A stretch of 43,271 bases of DNA from JBDTCO01 sp039923495 (GTDB lineage: Bacteria > Myxococcota_A > Polyangia > Palsa-1104), in the NCBI GenBank assembly GCA_039923495.1, contig JBDTCO010000224.1:1-43271 (forward strand), given 5' to 3'. Each line of letters starts with the position of its first letter. The first letter of the stretch is position 1. The notes under the pieces were generated by a model that did not search any database, was not told where the DNA came from, and saw only the letters and a program-made list of their open reading frames with translations. Position numbers and translations under genes: made by a program. Positions 7,317 through 15,115 of this stretch are shown in pieces.

Positions 7317-9158
7317 GTGAAGATTCACCTAATCGGAATCTGCGGCACGGGCATGGGCGCGCTGGCTGGCCTGCTCAAGGCGCAGGGGCACGACGTTCGC
7401 GGCTCCGACACCGACGTGTACCCGCCGATGTCGACGCAGCTCGCAGAGCAGAGCATCCCGGTCATGACCGGCTTCTCGGCGGCCAACGTCGAGTGGGGTC
7501 CGGACGTCGTCGTCGTTGGCAACGTGTGCTCGAAGGATCACGTCGAGGTCGTCGCAGCGCAGCGCAAGGGTCTGCGGCTCACGTCGTTCCCGGCGCTGCT
7601 CGAGGAACTGTTTCTCCACGATCACCCGGCCGTCGTCATCGCCGGCACGCACGGCAAGACCACCACGTCGTCGATGGCCTCGTTCGTCTATGCCGACGCG
7701 GGCCTGGATCCGTCGTTCCTCGTCGGCGGCATCCCCGTCAACACCGGCCGCAGCTGGCGTTATGGCAAGCCCGGTGGACCGTTCGTCATCGAGGGTGACG
7801 AGTACGACACCGCGTTCTTCGACAAGGGCGGCAAGTTCCTGCACTACCGTCCGCGCTACGCGGTGCTCACGAGCGTCGAGCTCGATCACGTGGACATCTT
7901 CGATTCGCTCGACGAGGTGAAGGACGCGTTCAAGAAGTTCGTCGCGCTCATCCCCGAGGACGGCCTCCTCATCGTCGCCGCCGATTCACCGGGCGCACTC
8001 GACGTCGCGTCCACGGCGCGCTGTCGCGTCGAGCGCTATGTCGTCGAGAAGCCCGGTCAGCCCGCCATCGAGGCCGAGTGGCACGCGCGTCCGCTCGCGA
8101 GCCGTGGCGTGCGCTCGATCTTCGAGGTGCTGCACAACGGCAAGCCGTTCGGCGTGTTCGATCTCGGCCTGCCCGGCTCGTACAACATGGCCAACGCGCT
8201 CTCGATCATCGCGGTGGGCAAGTCGCTCGGGCTGTCGGCCGACGCGATGTCGCGCGGACTGCGTCGCTTCGCCGGCGTGCGTCGTCGTCAGGAGACGCGC
8301 GGTGTCGCGCAAGGCGTCCGCGTCATCGACGACTTCGCGCATCACCCGACCGCCGTGCGCGAGACCCTCGAGGGCCTGCGTCAGCGGTTCCCGGGTGGCC
8401 GTCTGATCGCCATCTTCGAGCCCCGCTCGGCGACGAGCCGTCGCGCCGTGTTCCAGAAGGAGTACGCCGAGGCGTTCGCGCCTGCCGACGAGATCATCAT
8501 CGGCGCCGTGCACCTGCCGGAGAAAGCGCCTCAGACCGATCGCTTCGATCCGGAGCGCCTCGCCGCCGACCTGCGCGGCAAGGGCCTCGCGGCGCGCCAC
8601 ATCGTCGACGTGAGCACCATCATCGATCAGGTCGTCGCGAACGCCGGCGCGGGCGACACCGTGGTCGTCATGACGTCGGGAGGCTTCGAGGGCATCCACG
8701 ATCGGCTGCTGCAGCGGCTCGGTGACGCCGTCGTGCAGGCGCGCACCACCGACCTCCCTGGCGTCGAGGCGCTGCTCGCGCGCACGCAGCTCAAGTACCC
8801 CGCCGTCGCCGAGCACGTCGGCGATCTGCTCGTCATGCGAGACGCGAACAACCTCGTCGTCGGTTGCGTCGCGATGGAGCTCTACGACGAGGCAGGCTTG
8901 CTGCGCGCTCTCGCCGTATCGCCGGACCGTCGCGGCATGGGCTTCGGCTGGATGCTCGCTGACAACGCGCTCATCCGCGCGCGCTCGCGCGGCTGCCGTC
9001 GAGTCTTCCTCGTCACGGAGAACGCGAGCGACTTCTTCGCCGAGAAGCTCGGCTTCAGGAAGGTCGAGCGCGCGATGGTGGATGCGAGCGTCCTCGATTC
9101 GAGCCAGTTCGGGGTCGACATCGAGAAGGCGACCACCATGGTCCGCGACCTCGACTAG
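7317..9158 (+). CDS. mpl: Mpl muropeptide ligase fused to a C-terminal GNAT acetyltransferase domain
   Basis: Residues 1 to about 460 are UDP-N-acetylmuramate:L-alanyl-gamma-D-glutamyl-meso-diaminopimelate ligase (Mpl), which recycles murein tripeptide into UDP-MurNAc-tripeptide in the cytoplasm. Motifs seen are MurC/Mpl N-terminus IHLIGICGTGMGALA, ATP loop AGTHGKTTTSS (109-119), the ERxxFD-like EGDEYDTAFFD, and the Mpl-typical DDFAHHPTAV and FEPRSATSRR. Standalone Mpl is about 450-460 residues; this protein has 613. The extra part (about 475-613) is a GNAT fold resembling ArsN2-type N-acetyltransferases, with ALAVSPDRRGMGFGWML as the acetyl-CoA loop and ASDFFAEKLGFRKVERA near the end. The acetyl acceptor is unknown. 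Start is GTG at 7317; the inositol-phosphatase-family gene follows after 3 bp. Confidence 0.93.
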   Translation: MKIHLIGICGTGMGALAGLLKAQGHDVRGSDTDVYPPMSTQLAEQSIPVMTGFSAANVEWGPDVVVVGNVCSKDHVEVVAAQRKGLRLTSFPALLEELFLHDHPAVVIAGTHGKTTTSSMASFVYADAGLDPSFLVGGIPVNTGRSWRYGKPGGPFVIEGDEYDTAFFDKGGKFLHYRPRYAVLTSVELDHVDIFDSLDEVKDAFKKFVALIPEDGLLIVAADSPGALDVASTARCRVERYVVEKPGQPAIEAEWHARPLASRGVRSIFEVLHNGKPFGVFDLGLPGSYNMANALSIIAVGKSLGLSADAMSRGLRRFAGVRRRQETRGVAQGVRVIDDFAHHPTAVRETLEGLRQRFPGGRLIAIFEPRSATSRRAVFQKEYAEAFAPADEIIIGAVHLPEKAPQTDRFDPERLAADLRGKGLAARHIVDVSTIIDQVVANAGAGDTVVVMTSGGFEGIHDRLLQRLGDAVVQARTTDLPGVEALLARTQLKYPAVAEHVGDLLVMRDANNLVVGCVAMELYDEAGLLRALAVSPDRRGMGFGWMLADNALIRARSRGCRRVFLVTENASDFFAEKLGFRKVERAMVDASVLDSSQFGVDIEKATTMVRDLD

Positions 9159-9161
9159 CTC

Positions 9162-9965
9162 GTGCCGCTGCAACAGGCGCTCGACGTCGCGCTCGCGTGT
9201 GCCGCAGACGGCGCGCGCATCGCACGCTCGGGACTCGGCAGGGCGCGCGATATCGTGCGCAAGCAGAGCCCCGGCGATCTCGTCACGGAGTTCGACATCG
9301 CCGTCGAGCGCGTGATCGTGGAGCGGCTGCGTGCCGCGTTTCCCGACGACGCGATCATCGGAGAAGAAGGCACCCAGGTCGATGGCGCTCGTCGCTGGTA
9401 CGTCGACCCGATCGACGGGACCACCAACTTCGCGCACGGCTTGCCGTTCTTCGGCATCTCGATCGGCCTGGTCGATGAGGCTGGGCCGGCCGTCGGGGTC
9501 GTCGTCGCGCCCGCGCTCGGCTGGCGCTTCTTCGCGCAGCGCGGCGGCGGCGCGTGGCTGTCGGAGCACGACGCGGAGCCACGTCGGCTCGAGGTGAGTC
9601 GCACCGCCGTATTGCTGGATGCGCTGCTCGCGACGGGCTTCCCCTACGATCTCCGCACGAGCCCCGATGACAACGTCGCGCAGTTCACGGCGTTGCAGCG
9701 CGACGCGCAGGCCGTGCGCCGGGTCGGCGCCGCATCGCTGGATCTCGCGATGGTCGCGGCCGGCTGGTTCGACGGCTACTGGGAGCGCAAGCTCAAGCCG
9801 TGGGACGTGGCGGCGGGGCTGCTCCTCGTCACCGAGAGTGGCGGACGTGTCTCGGGCTTCACGGACGAGCCCGTCGACCTGCACTCCGGTCGCATCGTGG
9901 CCACGAACGGGCGCATCCACAAAGCCCTCGTCGCGGCACTCGGTCGCTGCAATCCGCCGGTTTGA
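9162..9965 (+). CDS. Inositol monophosphatase family protein (SuhB-like)
   Basis: The 267-residue protein has all the metal-site motifs of the family: GEEG near residue 67, DPIDGTTNFAHGLP near 82-95 and WERKLKPWDVAAGLLLVTESGG near 205-226. These enzymes hydrolyse inositol-1-phosphate or related sugar phosphates in a Mg2+-dependent, Li+-sensitive way. Some relatives act on 3'-phosphoadenosine 5'-phosphate or histidinol phosphate, so the exact substrate is open. Translation starts at GTG 9162, 3 bp after the mpl stop, so the two are co-transcribed. A stem-loop with a short T-run follows the stop codon. Confidence 0.9.
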   Translation: MPLQQALDVALACAADGARIARSGLGRARDIVRKQSPGDLVTEFDIAVERVIVERLRAAFPDDAIIGEEGTQVDGARRWYVDPIDGTTNFAHGLPFFGISIGLVDEAGPAVGVVVAPALGWRFFAQRGGGAWLSEHDAEPRRLEVSRTAVLLDALLATGFPYDLRTSPDDNVAQFTALQRDAQAVRRVGAASLDLAMVAAGWFDGYWERKLKPWDVAAGLLLVTESGGRVSGFTDEPVDLHSGRIVATNGRIHKALVAALGRCNPPV

Positions 9966-9988
9966 AACGCCCGCATGGAAGCGTTTTA
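9965..9988 (+). terminator. Terminator-like hairpin after the mpl operon
   Basis: Arms AAACGC and GCGTTT enclose a 10-nt loop, followed by TTA. The hairpin begins at the stop codon of the inositol-phosphatase-family gene. Confidence 0.5.
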
Positions 9989-10052
9989 TGCGCCCCGTTT
10001 GAGCGGGATCCGCTTGTCAGGAGCGCCGCGGGTCAGTACCGTGCCCCTCCTG

Positions 10053-10517
10053 ATGATGCTCCGTATCTGCGCATTCACCGTCGCGACGCTCACGCTCGCC
10101 GCTCCGTTTTCTTCCTATGCCGACGACGCAGCTCCAGCTGCGAACGTGGCGACGCAGGCCGATGATGTGCCTCGTCCGAGCTACAAGCTCGCCATCGGCC
10201 TCGGCGCGGGCGCCGTCGCGTCGCTGGTCACGGGCATCACGCTCGGTGCGTTCGCCAAGCAACGTGAGAACGAGCAGAACGGCAGCACGTCGAACCCTCC
10301 TGTCTACACGCCGAAGTTGAACTCGCGTGGCAAGCAGGGCGAGACGTTCGCCGACATCGGCTACGCGTTCATCGGCATCGGTTGCGTGCTCGCGATCTCC
10401 GACATCGTGCTGTGGGTCGAGCGTCTGCGCCCTCACAAGAAGGCGCCCACGGCGTCGCTCCTGTCCCCCGTGCCCGGCGTGCTCATCACGCCGGCCGCCC
10501 TCCAGGTGAGCTTCTAA
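10053..10517 (+). CDS. Exported two-TM hairpin protein, unknown function
   Basis: The 154-residue protein starts MMLRICAFTVATLTLAAP with a likely signal peptide cut near AYADDA-type sequence (SSYADDA). A short Ala/Asp-rich linker and two hydrophobic helices follow (about 42-62 and 100-120), joined by a roughly 38-residue polar loop. The layout matches the C-terminal part of the TPR protein at 39296-39928, so it may be a lineage-specific module. No catalytic motif is visible. The start is one of two adjacent ATGs; upstream in-frame starts would put the signal peptide inside the protein. The lipoprotein gene at 10519 starts 1 bp after the stop codon. Confidence 0.7.
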   Translation: MMLRICAFTVATLTLAAPFSSYADDAAPAANVATQADDVPRPSYKLAIGLGAGAVASLVTGITLGAFAKQRENEQNGSTSNPPVYTPKLNSRGKQGETFADIGYAFIGIGCVLAISDIVLWVERLRPHKKAPTASLLSPVPGVLITPAALQVSF

Positions 10518-10518
10518 G

Positions 10519-11574
10519 ATGCGCGCTGCTCTCGTTTCCTCCACCCTCGGGGCGTCTGGCCTCCGCCTTGGCCTCGGGCTCGGCCTCGGGCTCGGGCTCG
10601 GCCTCCTGACCATGGCGGGCTGCTATCAGCCGAAGCCGTCGGACGGCTCCTTCAGTTGCTCGCCCGACTTCGGCAACGCGTGCCCGCCCGGCTACACGTG
10701 CAAGTCGATGCTGTGCGTGAAGCCCGGCGAGTCGGACATGAGTCAGAACGGCCTGGATCTCGCGTCGAACGCAGATCTCGCCATCGGGCCACGCACCTGC
10801 GACCAGCGCTTGCAGGAGGGGGCGTTCTCCAACCTGACGGCGCTCAAGATGCTCAACACCGCCGGCGACGAGTCGCACCTCGCGTACGACGGCAAGAACA
10901 AGCGGCTCCTGTTCCAGCGCGGCAACACGCTCTACGGCGCGTCGCTCTCGGGCGGCCTCAAGTCCCCTGCGGCACCCGTCGCGCTCGCCATCACCGGTGG
11001 TCCGACGACGCTCACGGGCGGCTCGGTCACCACCGACGGGAACTACTGGTTCACGGGTACCGAGGCGGGCGTCACGTCGCTGTACAAGGGCACGCCGACC
11101 GGCACGACGGGCTTCACCGCCGTCGCGCAGACGCGTCCCACCACGAGCGACTGCGCGTTCTCCGATCCCACGTTCGAGCAAGGCCTCGCCACCGGCGGCC
11201 TGTTCGCCTCGTACGCGCTCGCCGGCTGCAGCGGCGACAGCTACATCGTGCGCGGCTCCAACGGCCTCGAGAGCGGTACGTTCTACTCGGCGTTCAGTGA
11301 CTCGGGTTATGTCTCGCCGTCGCTCAGCCCGTCGGGGCTCACCATCTTCGCCTCGCTGGTGAAGGGCTCGCCGCGTCTCTACGTCTCGGGCCGCAGCGAC
11401 CTCGTCTACCAGTTCGGCAGCACGGGCACGCTGCCGCTCCCCGGCATCGGTCAGGGCACCGAGGATCGTCAGATCATCGTCTCGTCCGACTGCTCCACCG
11501 TGTACCTCGTCTCGGTCCGCTCCGGCGGCACCGGCCTCGGCGACATCTACGCGGCGGACGTCGCTGCCGAGTAA
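10519..11574 (+). CDS. Secreted lipoprotein with a (GL)n signal peptide and beta-propeller-like repeats
   Basis: The 351-residue protein has a signal peptide whose hydrophobic core is a run of six Gly-Leu pairs, then LLTMAGC as the lipobox. The mature protein starts with a Cys-rich module (FSCSPDFGNACPPGYTC) of a kind common in Myxococcota lipoproteins. It continues with repeated strands such as DESHLAYDGKNKRLLFQRG and SPSLSPSGLTIFASLVKG, which resemble TolB/PD40-type propeller blades. It is probably anchored in the outer membrane; its ligand is unknown. It forms an operon with the two-TM protein upstream. The Gly-Leu core is encoded by tandem hexanucleotides at 10570-10605. Confidence 0.75.
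   Translation: MRAALVSSTLGASGLRLGLGLGLGLGLGLLTMAGCYQPKPSDGSFSCSPDFGNACPPGYTCKSMLCVKPGESDMSQNGLDLASNADLAIGPRTCDQRLQEGAFSNLTALKMLNTAGDESHLAYDGKNKRLLFQRGNTLYGASLSGGLKSPAAPVALAITGGPTTLTGGSVTTDGNYWFTGTEAGVTSLYKGTPTGTTGFTAVAQTRPTTSDCAFSDPTFEQGLATGGLFASYALAGCSGDSYIVRGSNGLESGTFYSAFSDSGYVSPSLSPSGLTIFASLVKGSPRLYVSGRSDLVYQFGSTGTLPLPGIGQGTEDRQIIVSSDCSTVYLVSVRSGGTGLGDIYAADVAAE
10570..10605. repeat. Tandem hexanucleotide repeat in a signal peptide
   Basis: Six consecutive units of GGCCTC or GGGCTC. Each unit encodes Gly-Leu in the h-region of the lipoprotein signal peptide. Gain or loss of a unit keeps the frame and changes only the length of the hydrophobic core. Confidence 0.9.
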
Positions 11575-11649
11575 GGCAGACCGGGTAGGCCACACCTGCC
11601 GGACAGATCGGCTCGTTCCGCGCGTACACTCCGGCGCGAGGTGCGCGTC

Positions 11650-13011
11650 ATGAGCAAGTTGCGGAGTCGATCCTGGTTCCTGGGAGTCGCTGTGCTGGGT
11701 GTGCTGTGCGCCACCGCGCAGGCTGCGCCCGGGCAAGAGGTCGATGTCTCCGGAACGATCGATCCCGCGCTGTCCTCGTACCTCGAGCGCGTCCTGAACG
11801 CCGCCACCCCCGAGGACCACATCGTCCTCCGCGTGAACACGTTCGGCGGTCGCGTCGATGCGGCGGTGCGCATCCGCGACGCGATGCTGCGCTGCAAGGG
11901 CCAGACGCTCGCGTTCGTCGAGGGCCGCGCGATCTCCGCAGGGGCGCTCATCAGCCTCGCCGCAGATCGCATCTACATGAGCCCGGCGGCCACGATGGGC
12001 GCCGCGACGCCCATCCAGCTCCGCGGCGGCGAGATGAAGCCGGTCGAGGCGAAGGTCGTCTCGTACTTCCGCGCCGAGATGAAGGCGACCGCGGAGGCGA
12101 AGCACCGTCGAGGTGACATCGCCGAGGCCATGGTCGACCCGGCCGTCGTCATCCCGGAGCTCGCCGATACCAGCGAGCACACCGTCACGCTCACCACGTC
12201 GCAGGCGCTAAAGACCCACATGATCGATGGCCAGGCCGCGACGGTCGCCGACGCGCTCGCGCAGGCGGGCTGGGCGCAGCCGACGACCACCGTCTCGATG
12301 AGCTGGGCCGAGAAGCTCGCACGCTTTCTCGCCGATGACTCCATCTCGTCGCTGCTGATGGCGCTCGGCCTGCTCGGCGTGCTCATCGAGCTGTGGGCGC
12401 CCGGGCATCTGATGGCCGGTGCGTTCGGTGCGACGTGCCTCGTGCTGTTCTTCTTCGGCCACTGGGTCGTGCACCTCGCGGGGCTCGGCGAGGTGACGTT
12501 GTTCGCGCTCGGCTTCGTGGCGGTGCTCGTCGAGATCTTGCTCATCCCCGGTCACGGCGTGCTGCTCGTCTGCGGCTCGCTCGCGGTCATGGCGTCGCTG
12601 GTGCTCGCGCTCGTGGGTCGCACCACGCTGCCGTTCGACGTGAGCTGGGCGCTCGGCTCGGTCACGCATGCGCTCGTGATGGTGTCGGGTGCGCTCATCG
12701 CGTCGGTCGCGGGCTTGGTCATCGTCGCGCGCTGGCTGCCGCAGTCGCGCCTCGGTCGCGCGCTCGTGCTCGGCGACGCGATCCACGCCAGCGCCGCAGT
12801 CGACGAGCTGCTCTCCGTCGGTGAAGAAGGACGCACCGTCACCGCGCTGCGGCCGGCAGGCACCGTCATCATCGGTTCTCGCCGCATCGACGTCGTCTCC
12901 GATGGTGCCTTCATCGAACCCGACGTCGCCGTACGCATCTCGTCCGTCGATGGAGCGCGCGTGGTTGTCGTCCAGACGTCCGTCGTCAAAACCTCCGTCG
13001 TCAAAACCTGA
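11650..13011 (+). CDS. nfeD: NfeD family membrane protease (long form)
   Basis: The 453-residue protein has a signal peptide (about 1-26), a ClpP-like serine protease domain (about 30-215; nucleophile Ser96 in GRAISAGALISLAAD, with a downstream Lys-rich helix as dyad partner), four to five TM segments (about 235-365) and a C-terminal NfeD OB-fold (about 385-445, EEGRTVTALRPAGTVIIGSRRIDVV). Long NfeD proteins partner flotillins in membrane microdomain maintenance. The flotillin-like gene follows after 12 bp. The last ten residues are two copies of SVVKT encoded by a perfect 15-bp tandem repeat. The start is the ATG after GAGG; a GTG 9 bp earlier (11641) is also possible and would suit a TACACT -10 element at 11625. 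Confidence 0.92.
   Translation: MSKLRSRSWFLGVAVLGVLCATAQAAPGQEVDVSGTIDPALSSYLERVLNAATPEDHIVLRVNTFGGRVDAAVRIRDAMLRCKGQTLAFVEGRAISAGALISLAADRIYMSPAATMGAATPIQLRGGEMKPVEAKVVSYFRAEMKATAEAKHRRGDIAEAMVDPAVVIPELADTSEHTVTLTTSQALKTHMIDGQAATVADALAQAGWAQPTTTVSMSWAEKLARFLADDSISSLLMALGLLGVLIELWAPGHLMAGAFGATCLVLFFFGHWVVHLAGLGEVTLFALGFVAVLVEILLIPGHGVLLVCGSLAVMASLVLALVGRTTLPFDVSWALGSVTHALVMVSGALIASVAGLVIVARWLPQSRLGRALVLGDAIHASAAVDELLSVGEEGRTVTALRPAGTVIIGSRRIDVVSDGAFIEPDVAVRISSVDGARVVVVQTSVVKTSVVKT
12979..13008. repeat. 15-bp tandem repeat at the 3' end of nfeD
   Basis: Two perfect copies of TCCGTCGTCAAAACC (12979-12993 and 12994-13008), directly before the stop codon. They encode SVVKT twice. Confidence 0.95.
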
Positions 13012-13023
13012 GAAGAGGATCAA

Positions 13024-14025
13024 ATGGATTCTGGAAATGTGGGGCAGGGCGTCATCGTGCTGGGTGGGATCGCGGCGTTCATGTTCGCGATGACCGTGCT
13101 GTGGCTCGTGCCCGTCGGGCTGTGGATCACCGCCAAGACCGCCGGCGCGTCGATCTCGATGATGTCGCTCGTGGCGATGCGCCTGCGGAAGGTTCCGCCG
13201 CCCCTCATCGTGAACGCGCGCATCACGTCTTTGAAGGCCGGTCTGCACGTCACCACCAACCAGCTCGAGGCGCACTACCTCGCAGGTGGCCACGTCGAGC
13301 TCGTCGTCACCGCGCTCATCTCGGCGGCGAAGGCCGGCATCCCGCTCGACTTCGACCGCGCCGCCGCCATCGACCTCGCCGGTCGTCACGTCCTCGAGGC
13401 CGTGCAGATGAGCGTCAACCCGCGCGTCGTCACCACGCCGAAGATCCCCGGCGTCGCGAAGGACGGCATCCAGCTCCTCGCCGTCGCCCGCATCACGCTG
13501 CGCACCAACCTCGATCGCATCGTCGGTGGCGCGGGTGAGGAGACCATCCTCGCGCGCGTCGGTGAAGGTGTCGTCGCGACCATCGGCGCGGCGCACGACT
13601 ACAAGATCGTCCTCGAGAACCCCGACTCGATCTCGAAGACCGTGCTCAACAAGTCGCTGGACGCAGGCACGGCGTTCGAGATCCTCTCCATCGACATCGC
13701 CGACGTCGAGGTCGGGTCCAACATCGGCGCCAAGCTGCAGGCGGAGCAGGCCGAGGCCAACAAGCTCGTGGCGCAGGCGCAGGCCGAGAGCCGTCGCAGC
13801 CTCGGTGTGGCGCAGGAGCAGGAGATGAAGGCGAAGGTGCAGGAGATGCGCGCCAAGCTGGTCGAGTCCGAGGCGCAGGTGCCGCTCGCGATGGCCGAGG
13901 CGCTGCGCTCCGGCAAGCTCGGCGTGATGGACTACTACAACATCAAGAACCTCAACGCCGACACCGACATGCGCGCGTCCTTCTCCGGCGCCGGCGGCAA
14001 GAAGCCGGGTAGCGACGAGGGCTGA
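13024..14025 (+). CDS. floA: Flotillin-like protein FloA
   Basis: The 333-residue protein matches the FloA (YqfA) family in length and layout. It has an N-terminal membrane segment (about 8-37), then the SPFH-like domain beginning MRLRKVPPPLIVNARI. A helical EA-rich region follows (GAKLQAEQAEANKLVAQAQAESRR) and then the closing GKLGVMDYYNIKNLNADTDMR block that is highly conserved in FloA. It organises membrane microdomains together with NfeD. The ATG is preceded by AGAAGAGG. The small ORF at 14025 starts on the last base of the floA stop codon. Confidence 0.96.
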   Translation: MDSGNVGQGVIVLGGIAAFMFAMTVLWLVPVGLWITAKTAGASISMMSLVAMRLRKVPPPLIVNARITSLKAGLHVTTNQLEAHYLAGGHVELVVTALISAAKAGIPLDFDRAAAIDLAGRHVLEAVQMSVNPRVVTTPKIPGVAKDGIQLLAVARITLRTNLDRIVGGAGEETILARVGEGVVATIGAAHDYKIVLENPDSISKTVLNKSLDAGTAFEILSIDIADVEVGSNIGAKLQAEQAEANKLVAQAQAESRRSLGVAQEQEMKAKVQEMRAKLVESEAQVPLAMAEALRSGKLGVMDYYNIKNLNADTDMRASFSGAGGKKPGSDEG

Positions 14026-14159
14026 TGGCCACGACGAAGCAGCCTCCCCCTACGACGCCGACCACGGCGCTGCTCGAAGACCGAGAAAAGCTGCGGCAGA
14101 GGTACCTCCTGTCGCTGCTGCTCGAGCCGCCCAGGTCGAAGACCCGTACGCGTCGCTAG
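14025..14159 (+). CDS. Small 44-aa protein coupled to floA
   Basis: The ATG overlaps the floA TGA by one base (TGATG), so translation would be coupled by re-initiation. The 44 residues run from a Thr/Pro-rich N-terminus (MATTKQPPPTTPTTALLEDR) through a short amphipathic helix (EKLRQRYLLSLLLEPP) to a basic tail (RSKTRTRR). There is no signal or TM segment. No family is recognised. The last 4 bp overlap the convergent dehydrogenase gene. Position and codon use favour a real gene, but the length leaves doubt. Confidence 0.5.
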   Translation: MATTKQPPPTTPTTALLEDREKLRQRYLLSLLLEPPRSKTRTRR

Positions 14160-15115
14160 ACGACGCGGTCGACCAGCGTCGAGTCCGCCTCGAATCGCTG
14201 CAGGTTGGCGAGGAAGTGCTGCACGAGGCTCGACAGCTCGGGGCCGTGTCCGCCGGCGATGTGCGGCGTGATGTAGAGTCGCGGCGTGGACCACAGCGGA
14301 TCATCGCAGGGGAGCGGCTCGGGAGTCGTCACGTCGAGGTACGCGGCGTCGAGCTGTCCCGAGCGCAGCGCGGCGACGAGCGCGGGCTGGTTCACCGTCG
14401 AGCCCCGCCCCACGTTGTAGAGGCGCGCACCCCGCTTTCCGCGCGCGAGGCGGGCGGCATCGATGAAGTCGTGCGTCGCTCCGCCCTCGGGCAAGAGGTT
14501 CACGATGTGGTCGGCGCGCGCCCACGCCGCATCGAGGCCCGCCGCATCGACGGTGGGCATCGCCTCGTCGCCGCGCACGGCGCGCCGGTAGCCGACGAGC
14601 TCGCAGCCGAAACCCGCGAGGCGCTCTGCCAGGGCGTGGGCAACCGCGCCGTAGCCGAGGACGAGGACCACCTGACCTCGCAGCGTGCGCGCGCCGGCCC
14701 GCAGCCCCTTCGAGTCCCAGCTGCGCGCGCCGCGCTGCTCGTCGAGCGAGACCGGCAGCTGACGCGCGAGCGCCAGCATCATCGCGATCGCGTGCTCTGC
14801 CACCGGCACCGCGAACACCGACGACGCGTTGCACAGCATCGTGCCCTGGGCACGCAGCGCGGCCTTGAGCGCGGGCTCGTCGTAGCGTGCCCAGCCTGCC
14901 GACGTGAGCTGCACCCACCGGAGTCCCGGGGCGTGCGCGATGGCCGATGGCGCGGGCTGACCGAACGCGATGTCACAGCCCTGCAGATCATCGCCGTCGC
15001 TCACGTGCAGCAGCGACTTCGTGGCCTCACCACGCACGAGCTCGTGCCCACGCGTACCGTCGAGGAGCAGCGCCTCTGCTGGTGCATCGAGCGCGGCGTT
15101 CACGTAGACCTTCAC
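14156..15115 (-). CDS. D-isomer-specific 2-hydroxyacid dehydrogenase family
   Basis: The 319-residue protein shows the two-domain layout of the family. The NAD-binding domain (about 95-270) contains RTLRGQVVLVLGYGAVAHALAERL, whose GYGAVA loop is a variant of GxGxxG. The catalytic set is present: Arg in LYNVGRGSTVNQPAL, Glu in DVTTPEPLPCDDPLW and His in ITPHIAGG. It reduces a 2-keto acid to the D-hydroxy acid or the reverse; the substrate is not evident. I chose the GTG at 15113-15115, which overlaps the TGA of the upstream exonuclease gene as GTGA. An ATG 7 codons upstream is the alternative. Confidence 0.88.
   Translation of the reverse strand: MKVYVNAALDAPAEALLLDGTRGHELVRGEATKSLLHVSDGDDLQGCDIAFGQPAPSAIAHAPGLRWVQLTSAGWARYDEPALKAALRAQGTMLCNASSVFAVPVAEHAIAMMLALARQLPVSLDEQRGARSWDSKGLRAGARTLRGQVVLVLGYGAVAHALAERLAGFGCELVGYRRAVRGDEAMPTVDAAGLDAAWARADHIVNLLPEGGATHDFIDAARLARGKRGARLYNVGRGSTVNQPALVAALRSGQLDAAYLDVTTPEPLPCDDPLWSTPRLYITPHIAGGHGPELSSLVQHFLANLQRFEADSTLVDRVV

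Noticed and set aside
7986..9920. Long minus-strand frame opposite mpl and the inositol-phosphatase-family gene
   Set aside because: No motif, spans two real genes and reads as antisense composition.
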